Positions 1 through 9,598 of a stretch of 64,000 bases of DNA are shown piece by piece. Source of the DNA: Erysipelotrichales bacterium (lineage in GTDB: Bacteria; Bacillota_I; Bacilli_A; RF39; UBA660); contig JAFLUY010000001.1 of the NCBI GenBank assembly GCA_022508565.1, positions 124,001 through 188,000 on the forward strand. Reading direction: 5' to 3'. Every line of letters begins with the position of its first letter. Positions within the stretch are counted from its first letter, which is position 1. The position numbers and the translations under genes are program-made. The notes beneath the pieces were generated by a model. That model was not told the DNA's origin, made no database searches, and saw only the letters and a list, made by a program, of their open reading frames with translations.

Positions 1-2925
1 ATTATTAATAGAAATAATCGTTTAAAGAAACTACTTGAACTTGGAGCACCATCAATAATCGTTCAAAATGAAAAACGTATGCTTCAAGAAGCTGTAGATA
101 CATTATTTGATAATGGACGTCGTGGTAGAAGTGTTACTTCTGCAACATCAAGACCTTTAAAATCATTATCAAGTATGTTAAAAGGAAAACAAGGTCGTTT
201 CCGTCTAAACTTATTAGGAAAACGTGTTGACTACTCTGGTCGTTCAGTTATCGTTGTTGGACCATCTCTAAAGATGTATCAATGTGGTATTCCTAAAGAA
301 ATGGCACTTGAACTATTTAAACCACATGTTATTAATGGTTTAGTAGAACGTGGTTTAGCTCACAATATTAAAGGTGCTAAAAAGTTAATAGATTATCGTG
401 ATGACTGCGTTTGGGATGTTGTTGAAGATGTTATTACTGAACATCCAGTAATGTTAAACCGTGCCCCAACACTACATAGATTAGGTATTCAAGCATTTGA
501 ACCTAAATTAGTTGGTGGAAAAGCTATTAGATTACACCCATTAGTATGTACAGCATTCAATGCTGACTTCGATGGTGACCAAATGGCTGTTCACGTACCA
601 TTATCTGAAGAAGCAAAAGCAGAAGCTAGAATTTTAATGCTTGGTGCTAACAACATTCTATCTCCAAAGGATGGAAAACCAATCGTTACACCAGGACAAG
701 ATATGGTATTAGGTAACTATTATCTTACACTTGAAAAAGCAGGTGAAGAAAATGAAGGTAGAGTATTTAAAGATGAAGCAGAAGCTTTAATGGCTTATGA
801 AAGAAGAGAAATAACTCTACATACAAGAATTGCTTTACCAGTAAGAAGCTTTACTCATAAATTATTTATGGATGAAGTTCAAGATAAGTATTTAGTTACT
901 ACTGTAGGTAAGATTAAATTTAATGAAATATTACCAGATGCATTCCAATACTTAAATGAAGCATCTAAAGAAAATATTGAAGTAGCAACTCCAATGAAAT
1001 TCTTCTTAGAACAAGGAGTTAATATTCCTGAAGAAATTGCTAAGATGGATATCATTGAAGCATTTGGTAAAAAAGATTTACAAAAGATTATTGCTCAAGT
1101 ATTTAAACGTTTCAAAACAACTGAAACTTCAATCATGCTTGATAAGTTAAAAGACTTAGGATTTAAATTCTCAACTATTGCTGGTATTACATTCTCAATG
1201 GCAGATATCGTTGTATCAGAAAATAAACAAGAGTATTTAAAAGAAGGTCACGATATGGTTGAGAAAATCAACAAACAATATAAACGTGGTCTTATAACAG
1301 ATGAAGAAAGACATAATTCTGTATGTGATGTATGGAATGGTGTTCAAGATAAGGTTCATGGTGAACTTGCTGCTATTGCTAAAGTTCAAACTGATAACCC
1401 AATATTTATGATGATGAACTCTGGTGCCCGTGGTTCTGTTGGACAATTCGGTCAAATGGCTGGTATGTCAGGATTAATGGCAAAACCAGATGGTACAGTA
1501 TCAGAAGTTCCAATCACATCTTCATTAGTTGAAGGACGTAAAGTTAATGAGTTCTTCTTAAATACACATGGTGCTCGTAAAGGTTCTGCCGACACAGCAT
1601 TACGTACTGCAGACTCTGGATACTTAACACGTCGTTTAGTTGATGTATCTCAAGATATTATCGTAAAAGAAGAAGATTGTGGATGCATGTCAGGATTAGT
1701 TGTAAGAACTTTCGTAAACGAAAAAGATGGTTCTGTAATCGAATCATTATCAGATCGTATTTTAGGAAGATTTGCAGCTAAGAGAGTAATAAATCCTGAA
1801 ACTAAAGCAGTAATTGTTGAAAAAGACGAAATGATTACTGAATCAGAAGTTGCAAAAATTGAAAAAGCTGGAATCACTGAAGTTGAAATTCGTAGTGCAC
1901 TTACTTGTACATCAGCTAATGGTGTTTGTCAAAAATGTTATGGACGTAACTTGGCAACTGGTAACTTAGTTGAAACAGGTGAAGCTGTTGGTATTATGGC
2001 TGCTCAATCAATCGGTGAACCAGGTACACAATTAACAATGCGTACATTCCACTCAGGTGGAGCTGCACATGGTGGAGATGCTGATATCACTCAAGGTCTT
2101 CCAAGAGTTGAAGAGTTATTCGAAGCTCGTGTACCTAAAGCAAAAGCAACAATCGCTGAAATATCTGGTAAAGTTACAGATATTGAAAACGTTAATGGTA
2201 AATGGAAAGTTGTAATAAAAAATGATGTTGAAGAAAGAGATCATATTACAACTTATGAAGCTAAATTATTAGTTGAAGTTGGAACTGAAGTAATTGCTGG
2301 ACAAAAATTGACTCAAGGTTCAATTAGTCCAAAAGAATTACTTGCTGTAACAGACCCAATTACGACTCAAGAATATATCTTAAAAGAAGTTCAAAATGTA
2401 TATAAATCTCAAGGTGTTGATATCTCAGATAAACACGTTGAAATTATTGCAAGTAGAATGATTAATAAGATGAAAGTTGTTGATGAAGGAGATTCTGATT
2501 TAGTTGCTGGCTTAACAGTTTCTATGAGAGAATTTGCTGATAGAAATAAACCAGTTATTCTTTCAGGAGGAATACCAGCTACTGGTCGTCCAGTAATTCT
2601 TGGTATTACTAAATCTGCTCTTGAAACAGATTCATTCCTATCAGCCGCATCATTCCAAGAAACTACAAGAGTTTTAACAGATGCTGCTATCAAAGGAAAA
2701 GTGGATTACTTAAAAGGTCTAAAAGAAAATGTTATTCTTGGTAAACTAATTCCTGCCGGAACTGGTGCTAAAGAATATTCTGATATTGCAATGTCTTTAG
2801 AAAAAGAATACTTATCTGATGATGCTTCTGAAGTTTTAGAAAACCAATTCATTGATGATGAGGAAGAAAAAGTAGAAGAAGAACTAGTAATCTTAAATGA
2901 AGAAATAGAAGAGGGAACTGAATAG
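1..2925 (+). CDS. rpoC: DNA-directed RNA polymerase beta' subunit (5' end missing)
   Basis: Largest catalytic subunit of RNA polymerase, here about 974 residues, cut by the window edge. The frame is open from base 1, and the residues before the first Met ([29 protein letters not shown]) are classic RpoC, so the Met at 79 is internal and not the start. [12 protein letters not shown], around residue 185, carries the three Asp residues that hold the catalytic Mg2+. The trigger-loop/bridge-helix region is recognisable (MNSGARGS, then [12 protein letters not shown]), and the C-terminal zinc site is intact (CGCMSG, later [11 protein letters not shown]). The protein ends in an acidic tail rich in Glu. 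No lineage insertion is evident in the visible part. rpoB is expected just upstream. A strong terminator overlaps the stop codon, so this is probably the last gene of the rpoBC transcript. Confidence 0.99.
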   Translation: MINRNNRLKKLLELGAPSIIVQNEKRMLQEAVDTLFDNGRRGRSVTSATSRPLKSLSSMLKGKQGRFRLNLLGKRVDYSGRSVIVVGPSLKMYQCGIPKEMALELFKPHVINGLVERGLAHNIKGAKKLIDYRDDCVWDVVEDVITEHPVMLNRAPTLHRLGIQAFEPKLVGGKAIRLHPLVCTAFNADFDGDQMAVHVPLSEEAKAEARILMLGANNILSPKDGKPIVTPGQDMVLGNYYLTLEKAGEENEGRVFKDEAEALMAYERREITLHTRIALPVRSFTHKLFMDEVQDKYLVTTVGKIKFNEILPDAFQYLNEASKENIEVATPMKFFLEQGVNIPEEIAKMDIIEAFGKKDLQKIIAQVFKRFKTTETSIMLDKLKDLGFKFSTIAGITFSMADIVVSENKQEYLKEGHDMVEKINKQYKRGLITDEERHNSVCDVWNGVQDKVHGELAAIAKVQTDNPIFMMMNSGARGSVGQFGQMAGMSGLMAKPDGTVSEVPITSSLVEGRKVNEFFLNTHGARKGSADTALRTADSGYLTRRLVDVSQDIIVKEEDCGCMSGLVVRTFVNEKDGSVIESLSDRILGRFAAKRVINPETKAVIVEKDEMITESEVAKIEKAGITEVEIRSALTCTSANGVCQKCYGRNLATGNLVETGEAVGIMAAQSIGEPGTQLTMRTFHSGGAAHGGDADITQGLPRVEELFEARVPKAKATIAEISGKVTDIENVNGKWKVVIKNDVEERDHITTYEAKLLVEVGTEVIAGQKLTQGSISPKELLAVTDPITTQEYILKEVQNVYKSQGVDISDKHVEIIASRMINKMKVVDEGDSDLVAGLTVSMREFADRNKPVILSGGIPATGRPVILGITKSALETDSFLSAASFQETTRVLTDAAIKGKVDYLKGLKENVILGKLIPAGTGAKEYSDIAMSLEKEYLSDDASEVLENQFIDDEEEKVEEELVILNEEIEEGTE

Positions 2926-2938
2926 TTTCCTCTTTTCT
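2911..2938 (+). terminator. Rho-independent terminator of rpoC
   Basis: A 9-bp stem (GAGGGAACT / AGTTTCCTC, one G-T pair) with loop GAAT is followed by TTTTCTT. It overlaps the last codons of rpoC and ends the rpoBC transcript. Confidence 0.9.
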
Positions 2939-2996
2939 TACTTTATACTAAAGAAAGCTCACATGAAAAAGTTGCCTTTTATGTTATTATGTACTT

Positions 2997-3110
2997 AGCA
3001 AGCAAACTTGCATAAAATAAAAAAGGGCGCATTCAGTTTTGCAATGTTGAATGTCTACCTAATACTTAAGTGAACATTTAATTCTTTATAGAATTAAGTG
3101 TCATTTTTTT
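2997..3110 (+). ncRNA. Candidate small RNA of unknown family
   Basis: An extended -10 element (TGTTATTAT, 2982-2990) would start transcription near 2997. The transcript would open with a perfect hairpin (GCAAG-CAAA-CTTGC, 2998-3011), then a second hairpin (CATTCA...TGAATG, 3030-3053) inside a GGG...ACC context, and finish with an 11-bp terminator. No ORF with a ribosome binding site is visible in it. I compared it by eye with purine, preQ1 and fluoride riboswitches and SRP RNA and found no match. The hairpins are seen in the sequence; that it is an independent RNA is inference. It could instead be the decayed 3' region of the rpoC transcript. Confidence 0.45.
3074..3110 (+). terminator. Rho-independent terminator of the candidate small RNA
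   Basis: An 11-bp stem (ACATTTAATTC / GAATTAAGTGT, one T-G pair) with loop TTTATA is followed by CA and seven T. It lies more than 130 bases after the rpoC terminator, so it probably serves a separate transcript. Confidence 0.85.
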
Positions 3111-3182
3111 GCTGTATAGGTGATGCCAAATTTATAAAAATAAAAATTATTAAAACAAATTTAAAAAATTTAAATAAATCTA

Positions 3183-3212
3183 TTGATTTAAAAGTTAGTT
3201 TTATAATATAAT
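3183..3212 (+). promoter_or_regulatory. Sigma-A-type promoter
   Basis: TTGATT (3183-3188), an 18-base spacer and TATAAT (3207-3212). The predicted start near 3219 sits just before a perfect hairpin GGGTA-CTA-TACCC (3221-3233), which would protect the RNA 5' end. Confidence 0.6.
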
Positions 3213-3244
3213 GTGTTTAAGGGTACTATACCCTAATGGGGGAA

Positions 3245-3295
3245 ATGGATTTTATATTAAAGTACGCATCTAGACTTTACAACTTACAGCAGTGA
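3245..3295 (+). CDS. Possible 16-residue peptide
   Basis: A short ORF encoding MDFILKYASRLYNLQQ, preceded by a purine-rich GGGGGAAA (3238-3245) that can act as a ribosome binding site. It lies between a promoter with a 5' hairpin and a terminator, so the unit looks like a dedicated mini-mRNA. The peptide could form a short amphipathic helix. I do not recognise it. In the same frame past the stop, the reading RLYN recurs at about 3332-3343, followed by an open stretch ending at 3396, but three stops lie between, so this may be the remnant of a longer gene. It could also be a non-coding RNA with a chance ORF. Confidence 0.3.
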   Translation: MDFILKYASRLYNLQQ

Positions 3296-3320
3296 TCACA
3301 CAACTAAGACAAGAGTACTT

Positions 3321-3373
3321 AACTTACAACAAGACTATACAACAAGATTACACAACAATGGTTTGACAACAAG
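3321..3373 (+). repeat. Four degenerate 13-14-base tandem units
   Basis: Units AACTTACAACAAG (3321-3333), ACTATACAACAAG (3334-3346), ATTACACAACAATG (3347-3360) and GTTTGACAACAAG (3361-3373) share the core ACAACAAG. The stretch lacks G and cannot fold well, so it would be single-stranded in RNA. Related but poorer copies lie upstream to about 3270. Confidence 0.6.
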
Positions 3374-3401
3374 AAATTATTATTATTTAACCCATTTAAA
3401 T

Positions 3402-3428
3402 AAAGTTTAGCTTTGCTAAACTTTTTCT
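3402..3428 (+). terminator. Rho-independent terminator before polC
   Basis: A 9-bp stem (AAAGTTTAG / CTAAACTTT) with loop CTTTG is followed by a T-rich tail. It ends the mini-transcript that starts near 3219 and separates it from polC. Confidence 0.85.
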
Positions 3429-3461
3429 TTTGTTTATATTTAAAATTTTAATATATTTTAG

Positions 3462-3467
3462 TATAAT
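3462..3467 (+). promoter_or_regulatory. -10 element of the polC promoter
   Basis: TATAAT in the context TTTTAGTATAAT, 28 bases before the polC start. No good -35 is present at the right distance (TTTAAA at best). The same AGTATAAT context precedes the gene at 30452. Confidence 0.5.
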
Positions 3468-3495
3468 ATTCTTAACAGATAGAGTAGGACGTGTT

Positions 3496-6400
3496 ATGAT
3501 GGACGATAAACTTTTAAGATTCTTTAAATTAGTAAACTTTAATGACGCAATCGCATTTGAAAATGCGACATTAAAAGAGATGAGTGTAAATACAAAACTT
3601 AATTCATGGACTTTAAAAATACATTCAAGTAATGTTATTAACATTAACTCACTTATGACTCTAAAGAGATTATGTCAAGATGGGGTAGATAATGTTAAGA
3701 AAATTAATATTGAACTAACATATGATGAAATAAGTGAAGATGATGTTTTAGAATATTTTATCTATTTTCTAAATAAAGTTATCGCATCAAGTCCATCACT
3801 TTCAAGTGTCGATACAGATAAAATAAAAATAGATGAAGAAGTAATTATTGTTGAAGTAATTTCTAAAATTGAGGAATCATCTCTAAAAAAAGAAACTAAA
3901 AAAATACTAAAACAATTGGAAGAATTAGGAATCACTGGCTATGAAGTTTCATTTGTTATAAATGATTCTGAGGTTCAAGAAATAAAAAGACAAATAAAAA
4001 AGGAAAAAGAGGAAGTAGTTATTCCTAGAAGACCAGTAGAAGAAGAAAAAACTGATAAATGGGTTCCTAAAAAGAAGGTAGAGTATCAAAGAGAAGGTGT
4101 TGTTTCAATTTTTTCAATTAATCAAGAGGAAAACGCTGTTAATTTAGATGCATATGTTTTTGATTCTGAATTTACAACATTAACAAAAAAAGATGGAACA
4201 CCTTTATACTTAGTGACCTTAAAAATAAGTGATAATACGTCATCAATTCTAGCAAAAACATTTGCTAAAGATGAAGAAGATTTTGCGTCCCACAGCAAGG
4301 CTTTAAAAACTGGTAAATGGTTTCATTTTAAAGGTCAAGTTAGATATGATAAATATGTTAAAGATTTAGTATTCATGATGAACTCTTATGAAGAGATGGA
4401 TAACCCAGAAATAAAAAGAAAAGATGAAGCACTAGAAAAAAGAGTTGAGTTACATTCGCACACAATGATGAGTCAAATGGACGGAGTCTGTGATGAAGTA
4501 AAACTAGTTAAACAAGCAATTTCCTGGGGACATGCTGGTATTGCTATAACTGATCATGACTGTTGTCAATCATTTCCACATGTTTTTGATACGGTTACAA
4601 AACATAATAAAACAATGAAAAAAGAACTAGATGCTAAAATATCTGAAAATATGGCATCTTTAGAAGAAATAAAATCTACAGGTAAAACTGAAGGTATTGA
4701 AGAACTTGAAAAATATATTGAAGAATTAACACAAGAAAAAGAAAATTATAAGCCATTTAAAGCAGGATATGGTGTTGAGCTTGAAATGTGTGAGCCATAC
4801 TTAAATGTCTGCTTTAATGCAAATAACACAAAGATTAAAGATGCTACATTTGTTGTCTTCGATACAGAAACAACAGGTTTTAACCCGGGTCTTGGAGACT
4901 CCATGATTGAGATAGGTGGAGTAAAAGTAAAAGATGGTGAAGTAGTTGACCGTTTTGACGAATTAATTAATCCTGGACACCATATAGATGAACAAATTAC
5001 AAGAGTAACAAACATCAGTGATGATGATGTAAAAGATGCTGATAATGAAGAAAATGTTACTAAAAGGTTTAAAGAATGGATTGGAAAACTTCCATTAGTT
5101 GCTCATAATGCAAGATTCGATAAAAATATGCTAGATATGGCTTATTATAAATATGATTTAGGTCCACTTGAAAACCCAATAATTGATACTCTAATGTTAT
5201 CAAGAGTAATAAATAGAGATCAAAAGAAACATAGTTTAAAAGCTTTAGGAAAACTATATGGCATTGATACTGGTGAAGAGACAGACGAAGATGATGAAAA
5301 TCCAATCAATGAAGCGGGTACTTTAATCTTTGATGAAGAAACAGCAAAAGAGATAGTAAGTATCACTGTTGATGGGGAAGAAATTATTAAATGTAATGAA
5401 ATAGAGTACAGCGAAGCAGAAATATCTACGGAAGAGAGAATTAATAAAACGAAAAAAGAGTATTTTATTAATACAGTTTATAAGGCTAGTAAAACTGAGA
5501 GTGTTGAAATTAATGTTTTACTTAATGAAGAATATGATTTAATCGACTTTAATCCAACATATAAGCTTCATCCAGCTGAAAATACTTGTGAAATAAAATA
5601 TAATACTCCATTTGGTTTAAAAACAATTGAAGTAACTATCTATGTTGGACAACACCATGGAGCTGATGTTGACTCAGAAAATACTGGTTATATTTTCAAT
5701 AAAATGTTAAAACAAATTGAAGGTATTGAGTCTTTAAATGATTTAAATGATTTAGGGTTACTTGAAGAAATAGCTATTAAAAATAATCCAAGATATTTAG
5801 CAAATATAGGAGAACTTTGTACATATAAAAACTATGTTCGAAAACTTGAAGAAGATGAAGAAGTAGAAAACAAAGATAACTTACCATTCGCAAAATATAA
5901 TAACTTTGAATACATATGGAAATACCCACATTGTAAAGATAATTTCTTACAAATGTATGAAAATATTCCTGGTAAGACGTTCACGGAAAACACAGCTAAT
6001 ATATATGATAATTTAAAACATATCACAATTATTGCTAAAAACGCGAATGGCTTAAAGAATATGTTTAAATTAATTAGCTTTGCTAATACAAATTTCATTC
6101 AAAGAAATGCCAAAATACCTAGAAATATTCTTGAAGAATATCGCGATGATATATTAATTGGCTCTGCTTGTTTAAATGGAGAGATATTCTATCTAGCAGA
6201 AACTAGAACCGAAGAAGATCTAATTGAAGCCATGAAATTCTATGATTACATTGAAGTTCAACCAATTGAAAATTATTCACATTTAATTAAAGATCATTCA
6301 ATTAATAATTTAGACCACTTAAAAAAATGTATAATGAAAATTATTAATTGTGCTAAAAAAGCAAATAAACTAATTGTAGCAACTGGAGATGTTCACAATA

Positions 6401-9255
6401 TTGATGAATCAGATAGATTATATCGTGAGATAATTGTTAATCAAAACGTCCCTGGGAAGGGAAGACACCCACTTGCTAAATATTTATCTAATTCATTAAA
6501 AAATAATGTAAATAAAGAAAATATTACAGCCGCAATAGAAAAAGCTAAAAAGAATGGCATAGAATTATCTAGTGTTGACCTTAAAGTATTAAAATATATT
6601 TATGCCTTAACTGGAATTAAAGAAATACCAATCACATCTGCAAATCTCGCTCTTATCTATTCAGTTGATAAGAAAAATAATGATGAAGATATAATGAAAA
6701 AAGATGAAAACGAGAAAAAATATACAATAGATGCATCTTTAAGGAAACTGCAAATTGGTAATTTAGTATCAGTTAATTATACTGATGGAACTTATACGCT
6801 TATATCTAAATATAACAAAACAGACAATAACGAAGAATCACATATTCCAAATCAATTCTTTAGAACTACTAATGAAATGATAAACGAATTTGCTTGGCTA
6901 GAAGATCAAGATTTAATACATGAAATAGTTGTTGAAAATCCAAATAAAATAATAGATATGTTAGATGTTATAGAGGTAGTAACATTCCCAGACAAACCAT
7001 TTTCTCCAATTATTGAAAAATCTCAAGAAACTTGTCGTGATTTAGTATTTGAAAAAGCTTGGAGCATGTATGGAAACCCACTTCCAAGAAATATCGAAGA
7101 AAGAATCGCTCAAGAGTTCTATGGAGATAAAATAACCGATTTAATTTTAGAAAAAATTACACTTGAACATCCTGAAATGTCAGATGAAGAAAAAGATGCA
7201 ATTTTACCTGTTGTAATACATGAAGTAATCATGTCTGGTTATGATGGTGTAGTTAATCTAAAAAAAGAACAAGTTTTAAGATTAAATCCTGAACTATCCG
7301 AAAGTGAAGCAATAGATAAAGCCAAAGCTGAACTTACAGGTATTATTGGTGGAGGCTTTGACGTTATTTACTTAATTGCTCAAAAGTTAGTTAAACATTC
7401 AAATGATGATGGTTATTTAGTTGGATCTCGTGGTTCAGTAGGTTCATCATTTGTTGCAAGTATGATGGGAATAACCGAATGTAATGGGTTACCAGCACAT
7501 TACTATTGTCCAAATTGTCAACACAGTGAGTTTAATGACGATGAAGGTAATCCATATTCTGATAATTATCCATCAGGTTTCGACTTACCAGAAAAGAGAT
7601 GTCCAAAATGTAGTACTGTAATGATTCATGAAGGAAATGACATGCCATTTGCAACATTCTTAGGATTTGCAGGAGAAAAGGTTCCAGATATCGACCTTAA
7701 TTTCTCAGGTGATAACCAAGCAAGTGCACATGAATATACAAAAGTATTATTTGGTACAGATAATGTTTATCGTGCTGGAACAATTGGTACAGTAGCTGAT
7801 AAAACAGCATTTGGTTATGTTCAAGGATATTTTGAGGATAAATTATACAATAGATTAAGAGCAGAAACTTCTGTTTTAGGTTTAAGTTTAACAGCAAAAG
7901 ATGAACTAAAGAAAAAAGGTTTAGTTAAGTGCACAATAAGAATACCAGAAATTGAAAGATTATCTGTAGGATGTACAGGTGTTAAAAGAACAACTGGACA
8001 ACACCCAGGTGGAATCGTAGTAGTTCCAGATTATAAAGACATTTGGGACTTTACGCCATTCCAATATCCAGCAGATGATCCAACAGCAGCATGGAGAACA
8101 ACACACTTTGATTACCATGCAATTGATGCCGACCTTTTAAAACTAGATATACTTGGGCACGATGATCCAACAGTATTAAGAATGTTACAAGATATGTCTG
8201 GTATTGATGTTACTAAGATTGATTTAGGTGACTTAGACACTATGAAAATATTCACTGGTCCAGAAGTTTTAGGTGTAGATAAATACCGCCTTCGTGGACT
8301 AACTGATAAAGAGGGAAGAAAGTATTGTCCGACTGGTACTTTAGGTGTACCAGAATTTGGAACATCATTCTTACTTGGAATGTTAGAGGAAACTAAACCA
8401 ACAACATTTGCTGAGCTTATTAAAATATCTGGTTTATCACATGGTACTGATGTTTGGTTAGGTAATGCCCGTGATCTTTGTACGCCAAATGAAAACGGAG
8501 ATATTGAAGTACCATTTAAAAATGTAATTGGTTGTCGTGATGATATCATGGTTAACTTAATTCAAATGGGGTTACCTCCAGCAAAAGCCTTCAAAATAAT
8601 GGAATTTGTTAGAAAAGGCAAACCATCAAAGGATGTTGAAACATGGCAAGGATTTGCTGAAACAATGCGCGAATACAATGTTCCGGAGTGGTATATTGAA
8701 TCTTGTCGTAAGATAAAATACATGTTCCCAAAAGCGCATGCCACAGCTTATGTTACATCAGCATTTAGAATCGCTTGGTTTAAAGTACATCATCCAATTT
8801 GGTATTACTGTGCATATCTTTCAATCAGAAAAGATCAATTTGATGTCGGATCAATGATTAGAGGCGAAGATGCAATACGTGATAAGATTGATGAAATAGA
8901 AGCTAAAGGAAATCAAGCAACTAATAAAGAAACAGATACTAGAGAAACATTGTTAATTTGCTTAGAGATGGCCGCAAGAGGTTTCCATTTTGAAAATATT
9001 AGTCTAGAAAACAGTGATGCAAAACACTTTAAGATAACTGAAGATGGTAAGGGCTTAATCATTCCATTTACAGCGTTAGATGGACTTGGTGAGAATGTTG
9101 CTGAAGCAATTGTTAAAGCAAGAAATGATTCACCATTTATATCACAAGAGGATTTACAAAAACGTGGTAAATGTCCATCATCAGCTATTGAGAAATTAAA
9201 AGCATTAGGTTGCTTAGATAACTTAAGTGAATCTAATCAATTATCATTATTCTAA
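3496..9255 (+). CDS. polC: DNA polymerase III PolC, unusually long
   Basis: Gram-positive replicative polymerase alpha subunit with built-in 3'-5' exonuclease. Domains in order: N-terminal region (1-190), OB fold (about 195-310), first PHP part (ELHSHTMMSQMDG from about 319), exonuclease (DTETTGF at about 456, HHGADVD at about 720), second PHP part, zinc module (CPNC...CPKC, about 1335-1378), catalytic palm with DIDLNFSGD at about 1397, and a C-terminal domain ending in SNQLSLF. At 1919 residues it is far longer than the Bacillus enzyme (about 1440). Most of the excess is in three blocks absent from the Bacillus protein as I know it: about 596-716 (between exonuclease motifs), 755-830, and 995-1115. 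They are charged and lack intein motifs. ATG 3496 is chosen because an in-frame upstream Met at 3430 lies before the promoter; ATG 3499 is equally possible. Confidence 0.97.
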   Translation: MMDDKLLRFFKLVNFNDAIAFENATLKEMSVNTKLNSWTLKIHSSNVININSLMTLKRLCQDGVDNVKKINIELTYDEISEDDVLEYFIYFLNKVIASSPSLSSVDTDKIKIDEEVIIVEVISKIEESSLKKETKKILKQLEELGITGYEVSFVINDSEVQEIKRQIKKEKEEVVIPRRPVEEEKTDKWVPKKKVEYQREGVVSIFSINQEENAVNLDAYVFDSEFTTLTKKDGTPLYLVTLKISDNTSSILAKTFAKDEEDFASHSKALKTGKWFHFKGQVRYDKYVKDLVFMMNSYEEMDNPEIKRKDEALEKRVELHSHTMMSQMDGVCDEVKLVKQAISWGHAGIAITDHDCCQSFPHVFDTVTKHNKTMKKELDAKISENMASLEEIKSTGKTEGIEELEKYIEELTQEKENYKPFKAGYGVELEMCEPYLNVCFNANNTKIKDATFVVFDTETTGFNPGLGDSMIEIGGVKVKDGEVVDRFDELINPGHHIDEQITRVTNISDDDVKDADNEENVTKRFKEWIGKLPLVAHNARFDKNMLDMAYYKYDLGPLENPIIDTLMLSRVINRDQKKHSLKALGKLYGIDTGEETDEDDENPINEAGTLIFDEETAKEIVSITVDGEEIIKCNEIEYSEAEISTEERINKTKKEYFINTVYKASKTESVEINVLLNEEYDLIDFNPTYKLHPAENTCEIKYNTPFGLKTIEVTIYVGQHHGADVDSENTGYIFNKMLKQIEGIESLNDLNDLGLLEEIAIKNNPRYLANIGELCTYKNYVRKLEEDEEVENKDNLPFAKYNNFEYIWKYPHCKDNFLQMYENIPGKTFTENTANIYDNLKHITIIAKNANGLKNMFKLISFANTNFIQRNAKIPRNILEEYRDDILIGSACLNGEIFYLAETRTEEDLIEAMKFYDYIEVQPIENYSHLIKDHSINNLDHLKKCIMKIINCAKKANKLIVATGDVHNIDESDRLYREIIVNQNVPGKGRHPLAKYLSNSLKNNVNKENITAAIEKAKKNGIELSSVDLKVLKYIYALTGIKEIPITSANLALIYSVDKKNNDEDIMKKDENEKKYTIDASLRKLQIGNLVSVNYTDGTYTLISKYNKTDNNEESHIPNQFFRTTNEMINEFAWLEDQDLIHEIVVENPNKIIDMLDVIEVVTFPDKPFSPIIEKSQETCRDLVFEKAWSMYGNPLPRNIEERIAQEFYGDKITDLILEKITLEHPEMSDEEKDAILPVVIHEVIMSGYDGVVNLKKEQVLRLNPELSESEAIDKAKAELTGIIGGGFDVIYLIAQKLVKHSNDDGYLVGSRGSVGSSFVASMMGITECNGLPAHYYCPNCQHSEFNDDEGNPYSDNYPSGFDLPEKRCPKCSTVMIHEGNDMPFATFLGFAGEKVPDIDLNFSGDNQASAHEYTKVLFGTDNVYRAGTIGTVADKTAFGYVQGYFEDKLYNRLRAETSVLGLSLTAKDELKKKGLVKCTIRIPEIERLSVGCTGVKRTTGQHPGGIVVVPDYKDIWDFTPFQYPADDPTAAWRTTHFDYHAIDADLLKLDILGHDDPTVLRMLQDMSGIDVTKIDLGDLDTMKIFTGPEVLGVDKYRLRGLTDKEGRKYCPTGTLGVPEFGTSFLLGMLEETKPTTFAELIKISGLSHGTDVWLGNARDLCTPNENGDIEVPFKNVIGCRDDIMVNLIQMGLPPAKAFKIMEFVRKGKPSKDVETWQGFAETMREYNVPEWYIESCRKIKYMFPKAHATAYVTSAFRIAWFKVHHPIWYYCAYLSIRKDQFDVGSMIRGEDAIRDKIDEIEAKGNQATNKETDTRETLLICLEMAARGFHFENISLENSDAKHFKITEDGKGLIIPFTALDGLGENVAEAIVKARNDSPFISQEDLQKRGKCPSSAIEKLKALGCLDNLSESNQLSLF

Positions 9256-9286
9256 AAAAAGGCATATCTTAGCGATATGTCTTTTT
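9251..9286. terminator. Bidirectional terminator between polC and the YjcZ-like gene
   Basis: Stem GGCATATC / GATATGTC (one G-T pair) with loop TTAGC, preceded by seven A and followed by five T. It can therefore terminate polC on the plus strand and the convergent small gene on the minus strand. Confidence 0.85.
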
Positions 9287-9287
9287 A

Positions 9288-9467
9288 TTAATCATTGTTG
9301 TATCCAGTCCATCCGGCACCAATGATGATGACAAGAAGAATAAATAGAACAATCCATAATGCTGCTCCCCAAGAATATCCACCAGTTGTATATCCAGCAT
9401 ATCCTGGAGTAGAGCAACATGGATTTGTATTCATTCCATAGCTGCCATTATATCCGTAATAGTACAT
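9288..9467 (-). CDS. Small YjcZ-family-like spore protein
   Basis: A 59-residue ORF with a strong ribosome binding site (AAAGGAGG, 6-8 bases before ATG 9467). The N-terminal half is rich in Gly and Tyr (MYYYGYNGSYGMN, CCSTPGYAGYTTGGY). The C-terminal half is one hydrophobic helix (ALWIVLFILLVIIIGAGW). This layout, a Gly/Tyr head followed by a short VLFILLIIIGA-type helix, is the signature of the YjcZ/YjcM-type small sporulation proteins of Firmicutes. It is transcribed alone, convergent with polC. The assignment rests on this pattern only; it could be another small Gly/Tyr membrane protein. It is the only gene in the gap at 9256-9598. Confidence 0.75.
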   Translation of the reverse strand: MYYYGYNGSYGMNTNPCCSTPGYAGYTTGGYSWGAALWIVLFILLVIIIGAGWTGYNND

Positions 9468-9569
9468 TTTTATACCTCCTTTATCTAATATAGTTTATTA
9501 AAGTATTATTATTTTTGACATTACATTTTTAAATTATCTTATAAATTTTATTTAAAATAAACAAATGTA

Positions 9570-9578
9570 TGATATAAT
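9570..9578 (+). promoter_or_regulatory. Extended -10 promoter of ruvA
   Basis: TGATATAAT (TG at 9570-9571, TATAAT at 9573-9578), 20 bases before the ruvA start. A separate TTGACA at 9515-9520, with a poor TTATAA 18 bases downstream, could be a second start. Confidence 0.6.
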
Positions 9579-9598
9579 TTATATAGGATGGTGAATGT

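Larger units (their letters stand above)
2926..3495. other. Gene-poor gap between rpoC and polC
   Basis: About 570 bases without a normal gene, unusual in this tightly packed window. It holds the rpoC terminator, a candidate small RNA (2997-3110), an AT-rich spacer at about 3111-3180 in which I see nothing, then a second candidate transcript with promoter, 16-codon ORF, degenerate repeats and terminator (3183-3428), and finally the -10 element of polC. Confidence 0.8.

Noticed and set aside
1237-1877. Minus-strand open frames inside rpoC
   Set aside because: They lie fully antisense to a conserved gene, have low-complexity hydrophobic or Ser-rich translations and no binding site.
3021-3060. 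Fluoride, purine or preQ1 riboswitch in the candidate small RNA
   Set aside because: GGGCG and TCTACC looked suggestive, but the partner strands and conserved core bases are missing and no target gene follows.
3321-3373. CRISPR array
   Set aside because: The units are 13-14 bases, contiguous and degenerate, with no spacers and no cas genes.
5281-6843. Inteins in PolC
   Set aside because: The inserted blocks have no N-terminal Cys/Ser splice block, no HN-C/S end and no homing-endonuclease motif.
8112-8744. 145- and 60-residue minus-strand frames inside polC
   Set aside because: They mirror the codon use of polC on the other strand and lack start signals.
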